NCBI RefSeq assembly: GCF_000332645.1
Contig: NZ_AMXN01000004.1
Location: forward strand, 124,001-188,000
Length of the DNA stretch: 64,000 nucleotides
Source of the DNA: Bacillus inaquosorum KCTC 13429
GTDB taxonomy: Bacteria > Bacillota > Bacilli > Bacillales > Bacillaceae
Direction of reading: 5' to 3'
The position numbers and the translations under genes were made by a program. The notes beneath the pieces were generated by a model that was not told the DNA's origin, did no database searches, and was given only the letters and a program-made list of their open reading frames with translations. Positions 26,210 to 35,901 of the stretch are shown here, piece after piece; position 1 is the first letter of the stretch; every line of letters starts with the position of its first letter.

Positions 26210-27259
26210 ATGACAAAGTACATAGGATATGTCGGAACATATACAAAAGGCGGAAGCGAAGGGATTTATTCATTTGAGCTTGATACTGAGAAAAAAACAC
26301 TCAGCGAGCCAAAGCTTGCCGCTAAGCTGGGCAATCCGACATATGTGACGCCGAATAAAGACAACACCATTCTTTATTCAATTGAAAAAGCAGACGGCCA
26401 AGGCGGAGTTGCTGCCTATCAAATCGATAAAAACAGCGGTGAATTAACATTTCTGAATCATCAGTTAATTGACGGCCCATCACCATGCCACGTAAGCGTC
26501 GATGATCAAAATCAATTCGTATTGACTGCCAATTATCACAGCGGAAAGGTACACGCTTTTCCTGTCCAAGGCGACGGAAGTTTACAAGCTCCTGCTGCAG
26601 AAGCTGCCCACACAGGAAAAGGGCCGCACGAAAGACAGGAAAAGCCGCATACACACTACGCGGGATTCACACCTGAACACAACTATGTCGTAGCGGTTGA
26701 TTTAGGAACAGATAAGCTTTACACCTATAAGCTGAAAGACGGCGTATTGACTGAATCCGGAACCCATTCTTTCGCTCCCGGCGCAGGACCTCGCCATATT
26801 GCTTTTCATCCGAAAGAAAAATATGCTTATGTGATGACAGAATTAAGCAATGAAGTGATTGCGCTTGAATACAATCCGACTGCCGGCGAATTCCGAGAAA
26901 TCCATGTCGTCTCTGCCATCCCTGATGATTTTACAGATAACAGCCAGGGAAGTGCCATTCATGTCACACAGGACGGCCGTTTTGTTTACGTCGCAAACCG
27001 CGGCCATGACAGTATCGCTGTATTTGAAGTGAATCAATACTCAGGCGAGCTGGCTTTCGTGGAAAGAGTCTCAACAGAAGGCAACTGGCCTCGTGACTTT
27101 GTATTTGATCCAACGGAAGCGTTCCTTGTTGCATCAAATGAAGAAACAGGCAACCTTGTGCTGTTTGAAAGAGACAAAGAAACCGGCCGATTGACAGTGC
27201 TTCCATCAACTGTTTCTGTCCCTTACCCGGTTTGCGTGAAATTTTTACATCAATCATAA
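26210..27259 (+). CDS. ykgB: YkgB, 6-phosphogluconolactonase (seven-bladed propeller type)
   Basis: A 349-residue cytoplasmic beta-propeller of the lactonase/Pgl family. It opens with YIGYVGTYTKGGSEGIYSFELD and shows the repeated blade pattern and family motifs GKGPHERQEKPHTHYAGFTP, GPRHIAFHP and QGSAIHVTQDGRFVYVANRGHDSIAVF. It hydrolyses 6-phosphogluconolactone to 6-phosphogluconate in the oxidative pentose phosphate pathway. AAGGGGG precedes the ATG. Convergent with the ykf operon. Confidence 0.92.
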   Translation: MTKYIGYVGTYTKGGSEGIYSFELDTEKKTLSEPKLAAKLGNPTYVTPNKDNTILYSIEKADGQGGVAAYQIDKNSGELTFLNHQLIDGPSPCHVSVDDQNQFVLTANYHSGKVHAFPVQGDGSLQAPAAEAAHTGKGPHERQEKPHTHYAGFTPEHNYVVAVDLGTDKLYTYKLKDGVLTESGTHSFAPGAGPRHIAFHPKEKYAYVMTELSNEVIALEYNPTAGEFREIHVVSAIPDDFTDNSQGSAIHVTQDGRFVYVANRGHDSIAVFEVNQYSGELAFVERVSTEGNWPRDFVFDPTEAFLVASNEETGNLVLFERDKETGRLTVLPSTVSVPYPVCVKFLHQS

Positions 27260-27261
27260 AA

Positions 27262-27293
27262 GCAAAGACTGGCTTCAGAGCCAGTCTTTTTTG
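27262..27293 (+). terminator. Terminator between ykgB and the convergent ykfD
   Basis: AGACTGGC/GCCAGTCT hairpin around TTCAGA followed by T6 on the plus strand. Confidence 0.85.
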
Positions 27294-27294
27294 T

Positions 27295-28284
27295 TTATCT
27301 CACCTTTTCTTTCGTCTCAGCATTTCGATACAAATGGCAAGCGACAAATCGGCCGGCTTCGATTTCTTGAAGCTGGGGACGGGATTCCCCGCATTCAGGC
27401 ATTGCCTCCGGACAGCGGGTCCGAAACACGCAGCCGCTCGGCGGATTGACCGGGCTCGGCAGCTCCCCTTTTAAAAGGATACGCTCACGCTTGTCCTCCA
27501 ATTCAGGATCTGGAATCGGAATCGAGGACAAAAGCGCCTTTGTATAGGGGTGCAGCGGTTCACGATACAGTGTTCCGCTCTCTGTAATTTCCATCATGTG
27601 CCCTAAGTACATGACACCGATCCTGTCACTGATATGCTTCACCATCGAAAGATCATGGGCAATAAATAAAAACGTGAGCCCTTTCTCTTTTTGAAGCCGC
27701 TTCAGCAGGTTGACCACCTGCGCCTGAACAGAGACATCAAGTGCAGAAATCGGTTCGTCTGCCACGATAAATTCAGGATTCAGCGACAGTGCTCTTGCAA
27801 TCCCAATCCTCTGTCTTTGTCCGCCGCTGAATTCATGGGGATAACGGCTGCCAAAATCGGGATGAAGCCCCACTGCCTCAAGCAGCTCGTCCACAACGAG
27901 AAGCCGCGCTTTATGGGTATTATATAGATTGTGAATTTCCATCGGCTCCAAAATAATTTCTCGAACGGTCATGCGCGGGTTAAGTGAAGCATAAGGATCC
28001 TGAAAAATCATCTGTAGCTTGCGGTTGAAGGCAAACTGCTCTTTTTCACTCAGTGCATGAAGATTTGTGCCGCGGTATGTCACACTTCCATCTGTCGGCT
28101 GATAAAGGCGCATCAGCACTCTCCCCAAGGTTGATTTCCCGCATCCTGATTCACCGACTAGCCCGAACGTTTCTCCTTCATGAATCTGAAAGGTGACCCC
28201 GTCGACGGCTTTGACTGTCCGCTTTTTCCCTGCGTCAAAATGCATTTTCAGCTGGCTGACCTCTAACAAAGGCAGTGGCGTCAT
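27295..28284 (-). CDS. ykfD: YkfD, oligopeptide ABC transporter ATPase
   Basis: A 329-residue ABC ATPase of the OppF/DppF type: Walker [12 protein letters not shown], signature [15 protein letters not shown], Walker [15 protein letters not shown], and the C-terminal oligopeptide-transporter extension with Cys residues ([18 protein letters not shown]). It is the second ATPase for the dipeptide system; the first (DppD) is encoded upstream in the same operon. With DppB-E it would import dipeptides or cell-wall peptides that YkfA-C process. Last gene of the dppA-ykfD operon. Confidence 0.92.
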   Translation of the reverse strand: MTPLPLLEVSQLKMHFDAGKKRTVKAVDGVTFQIHEGETFGLVGESGCGKSTLGRVLMRLYQPTDGSVTYRGTNLHALSEKEQFAFNRKLQMIFQDPYASLNPRMTVREIILEPMEIHNLYNTHKARLLVVDELLEAVGLHPDFGSRYPHEFSGGQRQRIGIARALSLNPEFIVADEPISALDVSVQAQVVNLLKRLQKEKGLTFLFIAHDLSMVKHISDRIGVMYLGHMMEITESGTLYREPLHPYTKALLSSIPIPDPELEDKRERILLKGELPSPVNPPSGCVFRTRCPEAMPECGESRPQLQEIEAGRFVACHLYRNAETKEKVR

Positions 28285-28296
28285 TAGTCTCCCTCC

Positions 28297-29187
28297 TTAT
28301 TCTGAAAAACAGCGGCGCACCGCACATCGTTCTTTTTCATAGATGGTCTCTTTTAATGTAAGGATTTCGATTGATTTCCCTGTCTTTGGAGAATGAAGCA
28401 TTTTCCCGCCGCCTACATACAAACCGACGTGATGAATCGCTCCTTTTCCTTCTTCATAAGCAAAAAACAGCAGATCACCGGCTTTCATATTATCAAGCGG
28501 GACATCCTCCCCCGCCTTTGCCTGATCTCCAGCATCACGGGGGATACAGTATCCATTGGCCTTAAATATACTGTACATAAACCCTGAGCAATCAAACCCA
28601 AACCCGCTGATCCCTCCCCACAGGTAGGGAAGTCCGAGAAAAACCGCCCCCGTTTGAATGATGTCTTCAGCAGTTCCTTTCTGTTCGCGGACAGGCACTG
28701 CATCAGTCAGCTTCACAAACCTTTCCCCAAAAGCGGTTGAAACTTTAAAATATCCGTTTTCTTCTGCAATGAAGGGCAGGACAGTCAAAAAGCTCAATTC
28801 GATCTCCTTTTCTCCATTGCTTTTGTACAAAAAGGCAGCAGGTTTGCTAATCATGACATTGTTTTGTGTATGGATCGGATCTGTTTTTTTCAGTTGGTTC
28901 TTTTTCATCCAGCCCGGATATCCGCGTGGATCCTTTCGGGATGGCTGGCTCGGCACGATCACAGAAACCCATTCACCCTGTTCCGCCGTCACCAGTACCT
29001 TTTCGCCAAAGAGAACCTGAGTTTGGATCACATTGTCTGTACATAATCCAAGCCGCTCATCATATGTCATGCGTTCCAGCCAATCTCTGATCAATACGGT
29101 CGGACGGATCATCACTTGATCTGATGGACGCGGAGAATCAGGCGATGTCCAGATGTTGGCCACAGCTGATATGACAGTGTGCATCAT
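28297..29187 (-). CDS. ykfC: YkfC, gamma-D-glutamyl-L-diamino-acid endopeptidase
   Basis: A 296-residue cytoplasmic NlpC/P60 cysteine peptidase. Two SH3-like domains (about 1-160) precede the catalytic domain, whose Cys is in GFGFDCSGFMYSIF and whose His is in IHHVGLYVGGGKMLHSP. It cleaves the D-Glu-diaminopimelate bond of imported murein peptides carrying a free N-terminal L-Ala, yielding L-Ala-D-Glu for YkfB. Its start overlaps the ykfB stop by four bases. Lack of a signal peptide fits a recycling rather than cell-wall role. Confidence 0.93.
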   Translation of the reverse strand: MMHTVISAVANIWTSPDSPRPSDQVMIRPTVLIRDWLERMTYDERLGLCTDNVIQTQVLFGEKVLVTAEQGEWVSVIVPSQPSRKDPRGYPGWMKKNQLKKTDPIHTQNNVMISKPAAFLYKSNGEKEIELSFLTVLPFIAEENGYFKVSTAFGERFVKLTDAVPVREQKGTAEDIIQTGAVFLGLPYLWGGISGFGFDCSGFMYSIFKANGYCIPRDAGDQAKAGEDVPLDNMKAGDLLFFAYEEGKGAIHHVGLYVGGGKMLHSPKTGKSIEILTLKETIYEKERCAVRRCFSE

Positions 29188-30284
29188 TGCTCTATTTCCC
29201 CTTTCAAATGCGCAGCTCCGGTGATTCCGAGACCTGGTCTGTCAGGCATCGCAATCGTGCTGGCGCTGTATGTTATGCCGCCTTTGATTACATCTGTTTT
29301 CAGCATCAGCGGCGCGTCAAAATCAAAGCGTGTGATGTTTTTTTTGCTTGCCGCGAAATGTGCCGCGGCCGTAATGCCCAGCTTTGTTTCGATCATGCTG
29401 CCGACCATGCACTCCACCCCGCACGCCTCAGCCATGGCATTGATTTTCTCCGCTCCGCTGATGCCGCCCGCTTTCATCAATTTAATATTGATCAAGTCAG
29501 CGCTCCTGGTTTGAAGAACTTCGAATGCCTGCCGCGGCGTAAAAACACTTTCATCGGCCATAATCGGCGTGTCTGTCGCATCTGTTACCTTTTTAAGCCC
29601 AGCGAGGTCATCTTTATGGACAGGCTGCTCGACAAGCTCAATCCCAAGACCGGCATCCTCCATTTTCCGAATCGCTGTTACTGCTTCCTTCGGCGCCCAC
29701 CCCTGATTGGCGTCTAAACGAAGTTTTACGCCGGGTCCGACACGTTTTCTGATTTCCTGGATACGGGCGATATCTGTTGCGATATCATCTTTGCCGACCT
29801 TTATTTTCAGCGTTTGAAAGCCTTGTTTGAGATAATTCTCGGCATCCGCTGCCATCTCACCAGGTGAGTTGACGCTGACGGTATAATCCGTTTCCAGCGT
29901 ATCTCGGTATCCGCCGAGCATTTGGTACAGCGGCAATCCGCACATCTGCGCCCAGCCGTCGTATACCGCCATTTCCACAGCCGCCTTAGCGCTCTGGTTT
30001 CCTGTAAGGAGATGCTGTATGTTATGCAAAATGGCCTCACAGCCGGACAGGCTTTTTCCAAGCAGTGCCGGCTTCAAGACATTGTGAATTGCACTTTCAA
30101 TGCTATCCATGCTGTCTCCTGTAATCACCATCGTCGGAGGCGCTTCCCCCCATCCGATTGCGCCGCTGTCATAAATGATCCTTACAATGACAGATTCAGC
30201 CGTATACACAGTGCGAAGCGCGGTTTTAAACGGCTTTATGAGCGGAACGGCGATTCGGCTTGTTTCTATTCGAGTGATTTTCAT
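29184..30284 (-). CDS. ykfB: YkfB, L-Ala-D/L-Glu epimerase
   Basis: A 366-residue enolase-superfamily enzyme of the muconate-lactonising subgroup. Catalytic lysines are in LKIKVGKDD and LINIKLMKAGG, and the metal ligands are in LRLDANQGW, ELVEQP and IMADESVF. It epimerises L-Ala-D-Glu to L-Ala-L-Glu so that murein dipeptides can enter normal metabolism. It acts after YkfC and is coupled to ykfA and ykfC by four-base overlaps. Confidence 0.95.
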   Translation of the reverse strand: MKITRIETSRIAVPLIKPFKTALRTVYTAESVIVRIIYDSGAIGWGEAPPTMVITGDSMDSIESAIHNVLKPALLGKSLSGCEAILHNIQHLLTGNQSAKAAVEMAVYDGWAQMCGLPLYQMLGGYRDTLETDYTVSVNSPGEMAADAENYLKQGFQTLKIKVGKDDIATDIARIQEIRKRVGPGVKLRLDANQGWAPKEAVTAIRKMEDAGLGIELVEQPVHKDDLAGLKKVTDATDTPIMADESVFTPRQAFEVLQTRSADLINIKLMKAGGISGAEKINAMAEACGVECMVGSMIETKLGITAAAHFAASKKNITRFDFDAPLMLKTDVIKGGITYSASTIAMPDRPGLGITGAAHLKGEIEQ

Positions 30285-31240
30285 TTCTTCAGCGCTCCTT
30301 CTGAAACGCCCGCCTCGATGACGACAGTTTTTTGTGCTGTATTCATTGCAGCTTGCGCACCGATCGGAACGGCGAAACTCGGTGAGCAGTGGCCGATTTT
30401 AAATCCTCTCAGAGCAGGCTTGCCCGCCGATACAATATAGTCTTCGAGCACTTGCTCAAGCGAGAGGGACTTCTCCCTCTTCACCGGGACACAGTTATGA
30501 AAATCACAAACAAGAATGCCGGCGGCGTTCGTCAGCTTTCCTGCCATTTTTAGCTGATTCAGCATCCGGTCGATTTGATATGGCTCCTCGTCAATATCTT
30601 CAATAAACAGAAGCTTTCCTCTCGTATCAATTTCAAACGGCGTGCCCAGTGTAGACGCCAGCAAAGACAGATTTCCCCCGACAAGCTCGCCTTCCGCTTT
30701 TCCGGGAACAAGTACCGTCAGCGGAGAAAGCTCTTCTGTATAGGTGAATGCCGTCTCTTGGAAAAGCTGCTCATACGACGCTTTTGTCAGCGGGTGGACG
30801 TCGTCGAGGCCAATATCTGAGCTGAGCATCGGGCCATGGAAGGTAACAAGGCCTGTGTTTTGATAGATAGCAGTATGTAAAAACGTAATATCGCTGTATC
30901 CCCAGAAGATTTTGGGATGTTTGCGGATTAAGCTGAAATCAATGCCGGCGGCGATACGTCCTGTCCCAAAACCCCCGCATGCGCACAGCACTGCATTTAC
31001 CTCCTCGTCTCTGAACATCTCATGGAGATCAGCCAGCCGCTCATCATCCTGTCCCGCTAAATAGCCGTGCTGGTTTTTCAGTGCCTTGCCCAGTTTCACC
31101 TGAAGACCGAGCTCTTCTAAAAATAAAAGCGCGGTTTCAAGCTTTTTTGGATCCGGCGGGCTTGCGGGCGCGATTACTCCGACTGTATCACCCTTTTTCA
31201 GCGCTTTCGGCTTGTGATTCAACTGAATCACTCCTTTCAT
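30281..31240 (-). CDS. ykfA: YkfA, LD-carboxypeptidase (S66 family)
   Basis: A 319-residue cytoplasmic serine peptidase of the MccF/LdcA family. The nucleophile Ser is in FWGYSDITFLH; an upstream GFGTGRIAA and a Glu/His pair near LLFIEDIDEEPYQIDR and FKIGHCSP complete the active site. It should trim tetrapeptide-like murein fragments or peptide conjugates. First gene of the ykf part of the operon, after a hairpin that separates it from dppE. Confidence 0.9.
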   Translation of the reverse strand: MKGVIQLNHKPKALKKGDTVGVIAPASPPDPKKLETALLFLEELGLQVKLGKALKNQHGYLAGQDDERLADLHEMFRDEEVNAVLCACGGFGTGRIAAGIDFSLIRKHPKIFWGYSDITFLHTAIYQNTGLVTFHGPMLSSDIGLDDVHPLTKASYEQLFQETAFTYTEELSPLTVLVPGKAEGELVGGNLSLLASTLGTPFEIDTRGKLLFIEDIDEEPYQIDRMLNQLKMAGKLTNAAGILVCDFHNCVPVKREKSLSLEQVLEDYIVSAGKPALRGFKIGHCSPSFAVPIGAQAAMNTAQKTVVIEAGVSEGALKK

Positions 31241-31272
31241 TTGCTCTGCACCCTACGTATACGTGCAGGAAA

Positions 31273-31311
31273 GAGAAAAAATACCGCTCCTTCGCATAAA
31301 GAAGCAGTATT
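31273..31311 (-). terminator. Terminator-like hairpin between dppE and ykfA
   Basis: Minus strand AATACTGCTTC, loop, GAAGGAGCGGTATT, then T6, located inside the dpp-ykf operon. It may cause partial termination, giving less ykf than dpp mRNA. Confidence 0.7.
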
Positions 31312-31327
31312 TTCTTAATCGCCGTTG

Positions 31328-32959
31328 TTAGTTTTTATCTGCCCACTTTAAATCGATATAGCCGACAGGATGCCGGACAATTCCCTTCACATTTTCGTTT
31401 TGCAGGTTGACCTGGTTATAGAAATAAACCGGGATGATCGGGGCTTCATTCATCAATAGCTTTTCCGCTTGATGCATCAGGGAGAAACGTGTTTTTTCAT
31501 CGGCTTCATGTTTCGCCTGCTTGATCAGCTGATCGTATTCTTTATTGGCCCAGCCTGTGCGGTTCATCGAATTTCCTGTTTGGAAGGCTTCGAGAAAACT
31601 GATAGGGTCCGCGTAGTCAGGCAAAAATGAGCTTTGAGAGAATTGGAATTTCAGTGCTTTTTGATCCTCTAAAAATACGTTCCATTCCATATTGGCCAGC
31701 TTCACGTCGACCCCAAGGGTATTTTTTAATTTTTGCTGGATAGCCTCGGCAATCTTTTTATGCTCCGGCTTTGTGCTGTAAGTAAGGGTGATTGCAGGAA
31801 GCTTATCGTAGTTTTCTTCCTTCATGCCCTTTTCCAGCAGCTGCTTCGCTTTGCTTTCATTTGGCGTGATCAGATCTCCGCCCGCTTCACGGAAATCCTT
31901 GCCGTCAGGCTGCGTAAATCCGGGCGATACAAACGCACGCGCCGGTTTTTCATTGTTTTTCGTGACGTACTTTACAATTTCCTTTTGATCCACAGCCATC
32001 GCAAAGGCTTTTCTGATGTTTTCATTTTGGAACGGCTCCATGTTTACATTAAACCGGTAGAAATACAGGCCCGCCTGGTCAACAATGCTGACGTTATCCT
32101 GATCCAGCAGCTGATCGCTTAATTCAGCAGGGACATAAGCGGTGTCCAGTTCCCCAGACTGAAACATCTGGTAATCTGTATTTCTGTCACTGACCATCGC
32201 CCATTTCACCTTATCTAGCTTCACGGTATCTTTATCCCAATACGTATCACTTTTCTCCATTGTGATGCTGTCATCATGCTTCCATTCCGTCAGCTTAAAC
32301 GGACCGTTCCCGACAAATGTATCCGCCTCAGCAAACCATTTTGGATTTTCTTTATCGACCTTTTCGTTTACCGGAAAATAAGCCGGGTTGGACACGACGC
32401 TTAGAAAATATTTTTGCGGCGCTTCAAGCGTTACTTCAAGTGTTCGATCATCCTTTGCCGTCACCTTCACATCGTCTTTTTTCCCTTTTCCGCTGTTATA
32501 CGCTTCGCCGCCTTCAATAAAATAGCCGAGAAATGCTGAGGAGGCGCCTTTTTTCGGATCTAGCATCCGTTTCCACGCATATTCAAAGTCTCCGGCAGTT
32601 ACCGGATCTCCATTTGTCCATTTCGCATTTTCCCGTATCGTAAATGTGTAGGTTTTTTTATCTTTTGATACAGACCACTTTTCCGCCATTGCCGGTTCAG
32701 GCTCATTCTCTTTGCCAAGACGCGTCAGCCCCTCCATGATGTTATTTAGCGGCTGCCACGACACATTATTAAAACCGATCGGCGGATCGAACGAAGTCGG
32801 TTCATTTTCGTTATTTACATACAGCACCTTTTCTCCGCTTGTTTTTGCCTTATCATTTCCGCTTTCTTTTCCGGCCTGTTCGTTTGCTGTACATCCCATC
32901 AGCGCAAGCGAGAGTCCTAATGCAAGACTCATCCCCCATAGCTTTTTCACTCGTTTCAT
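31328..32959 (-). CDS. dppE: DppE, dipeptide-binding lipoprotein
   Basis: A 543-residue solute-binding lipoprotein with a signal peptide and lipobox (LALMGC, Cys at about residue 22), then a family-5 extracellular solute-binding domain with the DPP/OPP-type pattern (NNIMEGLTRLG, KWTNGDPVTAGDFEYAWKR). It captures dipeptides, and probably murein peptides, outside the membrane for DppBC. Start at 32959 is placed after AAAAGGGGG; ATG codons at 32977 and 32983 are alternatives with worse spacing. Fifth gene of the operon. Confidence 0.92.
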   Translation of the reverse strand: MKRVKKLWGMSLALGLSLALMGCTANEQAGKESGNDKAKTSGEKVLYVNNENEPTSFDPPIGFNNVSWQPLNNIMEGLTRLGKENEPEPAMAEKWSVSKDKKTYTFTIRENAKWTNGDPVTAGDFEYAWKRMLDPKKGASSAFLGYFIEGGEAYNSGKGKKDDVKVTAKDDRTLEVTLEAPQKYFLSVVSNPAYFPVNEKVDKENPKWFAEADTFVGNGPFKLTEWKHDDSITMEKSDTYWDKDTVKLDKVKWAMVSDRNTDYQMFQSGELDTAYVPAELSDQLLDQDNVSIVDQAGLYFYRFNVNMEPFQNENIRKAFAMAVDQKEIVKYVTKNNEKPARAFVSPGFTQPDGKDFREAGGDLITPNESKAKQLLEKGMKEENYDKLPAITLTYSTKPEHKKIAEAIQQKLKNTLGVDVKLANMEWNVFLEDQKALKFQFSQSSFLPDYADPISFLEAFQTGNSMNRTGWANKEYDQLIKQAKHEADEKTRFSLMHQAEKLLMNEAPIIPVYFYNQVNLQNENVKGIVRHPVGYIDLKWADKN

Positions 32960-32979
32960 CCTCTTCCCCCTTTTCATGT

Positions 32980-33987
32980 TCAATCCTTCGCATCTCCGGA
33001 CAGCACCGCATGCTCGGCCCGCTGATCCTGCAGCCAGCAGTTGACGGTGTGCGTGTCAGATCTGATGGTCTGGCCCGGGTATACCCTGTCACATACGATC
33101 ATCCTGTTCGGACAGCGGGCGGCAAATGGGCAGCCTGGCGGAGGTGAAAATAAATCCGGCGGCGTTCCGTCGATCGGAATCAGCTCCGCGCCATCCAAAT
33201 CCAGCCGCGGGACAGAGTTCAGCAGCCCTTTTGTGTATGGATGCTGCGCCTGATAAAAAATATCTTTTCTCGTGCCGATTTCCGCTATTTTTCCGGCATA
33301 CATGACTGCGACTCTGTCAGCAACCTGGGCAACGACCCCTAAATCATGTGTAATCAGAATGACAGACACATTGGTTTTTCTCTGAATCTCTTTAAACAGC
33401 TCCAAAATCTGCGCCTGAATGGTCACGTCAAGGGCAGTGGTCGGTTCATCTGCGATTAAGATGTCTGGCTCGCAAATTAGCGCCATTGCAATGACAATCC
33501 GCTGTCTCATGCCGCCGCTAAATTGGTGGGGATACTGCTTCAGGCGCTCTTTGGGATCGGGAATGCCGACCAATGACAGCATAGAAAGCACCTCTTCCCG
33601 TACCGCCTTTTTGCTCATTTTTTTGTGGCGCAGGAGCGCTTCCCCCAGCTGGTCTCCGACAGTCAGCGTCGGGTTTAACGCCGTCATCGGGTCTTGAAAA
33701 ATCATAGAAATGTCGGCTCCCCTTATGCTTCTCATTGCTTTGTCAGAGAGACGGCAAAGGTCTTTGTTTTTAAATAAAATGCTGCCGTCTGTCACCTTCG
33801 CCGAATAAGGCGGAAGCAGTCCCATAATGCTTTGGGAGGTAACGCTTTTGCCGCAGCCTGATTCGCCGACGATTGCAAAGGTTTCACCTTGATACAAATC
33901 AAAGCTCACCCCTCTGACCGCCTGAACCGTCCCGCCGTAAGTCGTAAACGAAACGTGCAGATTTTTGACTGACAGAACTTTTTCCAT
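32980..33987 (-). CDS. dppD: DppD, dipeptide ABC transporter ATPase
   Basis: A 335-residue ATPase with Walker [12 protein letters not shown], signature FSGGMRQRIVIAMAL, Walker B ILIADEPTTALDVT and the C-terminal oligopeptide extension with GCPFAARCPNRM. It powers uptake by DppBCE. Four bases separate it from dppC. Confidence 0.93.
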   Translation of the reverse strand: MEKVLSVKNLHVSFTTYGGTVQAVRGVSFDLYQGETFAIVGESGCGKSVTSQSIMGLLPPYSAKVTDGSILFKNKDLCRLSDKAMRSIRGADISMIFQDPMTALNPTLTVGDQLGEALLRHKKMSKKAVREEVLSMLSLVGIPDPKERLKQYPHQFSGGMRQRIVIAMALICEPDILIADEPTTALDVTIQAQILELFKEIQRKTNVSVILITHDLGVVAQVADRVAVMYAGKIAEIGTRKDIFYQAQHPYTKGLLNSVPRLDLDGAELIPIDGTPPDLFSPPPGCPFAARCPNRMIVCDRVYPGQTIRSDTHTVNCWLQDQRAEHAVLSGDAKD

Positions 33988-33991
33988 ACAG

Positions 33992-34963
33992 CTACCTCCT
34001 CAGCTTAGGGTCGAGCGCATCCTGCAATCCGTCCCCCAGTACGTTAAACGCATACATCGTCAAGGAAATGAAAAAGGCCGGAAAAAACAGGCGCCACCAA
34101 TGCCCAGACAAAATCGTAGGCAGACCGTCATTCGCCATTACACCCCAACTGGCAAAAGGAGCCTGTATGCCGAGGCCGAGAAAGCTTAAAAATGATTCTG
34201 CGAATATAGCGGCAGGTACGGTTAATGTCATTTGTACGATAATCGCTCCCATTGTATTCGGCAGCAGATTCTTCCGGATGATGCGAAAGGTTTTCGCACC
34301 AAAGGTTTTCGAGGCGAGTACATATTCATAATTTTTAATTTGAAGCACCTGGCCTCTAACAATTCTCGCCATGCCGACCCATCCGGTTACAGTCAGCGCC
34401 ACAATAATAGTGCCTAGCCCCGGCCCCATCAGCACCATCAGCAAAATGACAACGAGCAGATACGGCAGCCCGTACAGCACTTCGATAATCCGCATCATGA
34501 TACTGTCAGTCCTGCCGCCTTTATAGCCGGCAACGCCCCCGTAAATGACACCGATCACAAAATCAATCAGCGCTGCCATCACTCCGACAAATAACGAAAT
34601 CCTCGCTCCATACCATGTTCGGGTAAACACATCCCGGCCGAGCTCATCGGTGCCGAACCAATGATCGGCTGAGGGCGGGAGATTTTGTTCGGTCAGCGAT
34701 TGGCGCGCGACACTATGGGGTGATAAAAAGGGTCCGATAACTGCCATGACAAAAAGAAATAAAAGAATAAAAAGTCCAGCCATCGCTAATTTATTTTTCT
34801 TCAGCCTCCTCCAAGCATCCTGCGTGTATGACAAACTCGGCCGCTTGACCGAATCGGCTTCTCGATTTTTTTCCTGATTCGAGACAAACCATTCATCGGG
34901 CACCTGAATGTGCTGCTCTGGCTGGCGTTCATCTGTTTGTACAGGGAGATTCACACGCTTCAC
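33992..34963 (-). CDS. dppC: DppC, dipeptide transporter permease
   Basis: A 323-residue membrane protein with a cytoplasmic N-terminal stretch (about 1-55), a first helix (AGLFILLFLFVMAVIGPFL), and a BPD-type permease domain with the EAA-like loop near ASKTFGAKTFRIIRKNLLPN. Its start overlaps the dppB stop by four bases. An internal ATG could give the 320-residue form I recall for 168. Confidence 0.9.
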   Translation of the reverse strand: MKRVNLPVQTDERQPEQHIQVPDEWFVSNQEKNREADSVKRPSLSYTQDAWRRLKKNKLAMAGLFILLFLFVMAVIGPFLSPHSVARQSLTEQNLPPSADHWFGTDELGRDVFTRTWYGARISLFVGVMAALIDFVIGVIYGGVAGYKGGRTDSIMMRIIEVLYGLPYLLVVILLMVLMGPGLGTIIVALTVTGWVGMARIVRGQVLQIKNYEYVLASKTFGAKTFRIIRKNLLPNTMGAIIVQMTLTVPAAIFAESFLSFLGLGIQAPFASWGVMANDGLPTILSGHWWRLFFPAFFISLTMYAFNVLGDGLQDALDPKLRR

Positions 34964-35886
34964 CCTTTCTTATGCAGTTTAATGCGCGGGTCCAGCAGAC
35001 CGTAGGCCAAGTCGACCAAAAACAGCATGATGATCAGAATGACGCTGTAAAAAACGGTCGTTCCCATAATCACGGGATAGTCCCGCTGATTAATGCTTTC
35101 AACAAAATATTTTCCCATTCCCGGAATGGCAAAGATTTTTTCAATAACAAAGCTTCCTGTTAAGATGCTGGCAACGAGTGTGCCCAGAACGGTAATGACG
35201 GGCATAAGTGCATTTCTGAGTGCGTGTTTTACGATAATTTTGAACGGAGAAAGCCCTTTTGCTTTTGCTGTGCGGATATAATCCTGCGTCAGGACTTCGA
35301 CCATGCTTGACCGCGTCAGCCTGGCGATAATTGCCATTGGCCCTACTGCAAGCGCTGCGGTCGGAAGCACCATGTGGATCGGACTCGTCCATGTGGCAGC
35401 GGGAAATAGTTTGAGATTGACAGCAAATTGCTGAATGAGCAATGTTGCCAGAATAAAATTCGGGATGGAGATGCCGAGTACCGCCAAACTCATCGCGGCG
35501 TAGTCCAAAAAGCCATTGCGGCGGAGCGCAGCGATTACGCCCAGCACGAGCCCGGAGATCACAGCAATGACAATCGCTGTCATTCCAAGCTCAAAGGAAA
35601 CGGGAAATCCGCGTTCCAGCATATCATTTACGCTGTCTGACGGTTTTTTAATTGAAGGTCCGAAATCGAATGTAATGATGGATTTTAGGTAGATGATGTA
35701 TTGGAAAATGAGAGGATCGTCTAAGTGATAGTAGGCTTCGAGATTTTTTTGAACGGCTTCATTTGTGCCTCGCTCCTCGTTAAAAGGAGATCCGGGAATG
35801 ACCTTCATGAGAACAAAAGTCAGGGTGGTAATCACCAAAATCGTAGCTGCCATTGCCCAAAAACGCTTCATCATGTATCGCGCCAA
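34960..35886 (-). CDS. dppB: DppB, dipeptide transporter permease
   Basis: A 308-residue permease with six membrane helices; the N-terminal helix (FWAMAATILVITTLTFVLM) and the EAA-type loop TAKAKGLSPFKIIVKHALRN are those of the OppB/DppB family. Pairs with DppC to form the translocation pore. It follows dppA by 15 bases. Confidence 0.93.
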   Translation of the reverse strand: MARYMMKRFWAMAATILVITTLTFVLMKVIPGSPFNEERGTNEAVQKNLEAYYHLDDPLIFQYIIYLKSIITFDFGPSIKKPSDSVNDMLERGFPVSFELGMTAIVIAVISGLVLGVIAALRRNGFLDYAAMSLAVLGISIPNFILATLLIQQFAVNLKLFPAATWTSPIHMVLPTAALAVGPMAIIARLTRSSMVEVLTQDYIRTAKAKGLSPFKIIVKHALRNALMPVITVLGTLVASILTGSFVIEKIFAIPGMGKYFVESINQRDYPVIMGTTVFYSVILIIMLFLVDLAYGLLDPRIKLHKKG

Positions 35887-35901
35887 AGCCTCAACACCCC
35901 T

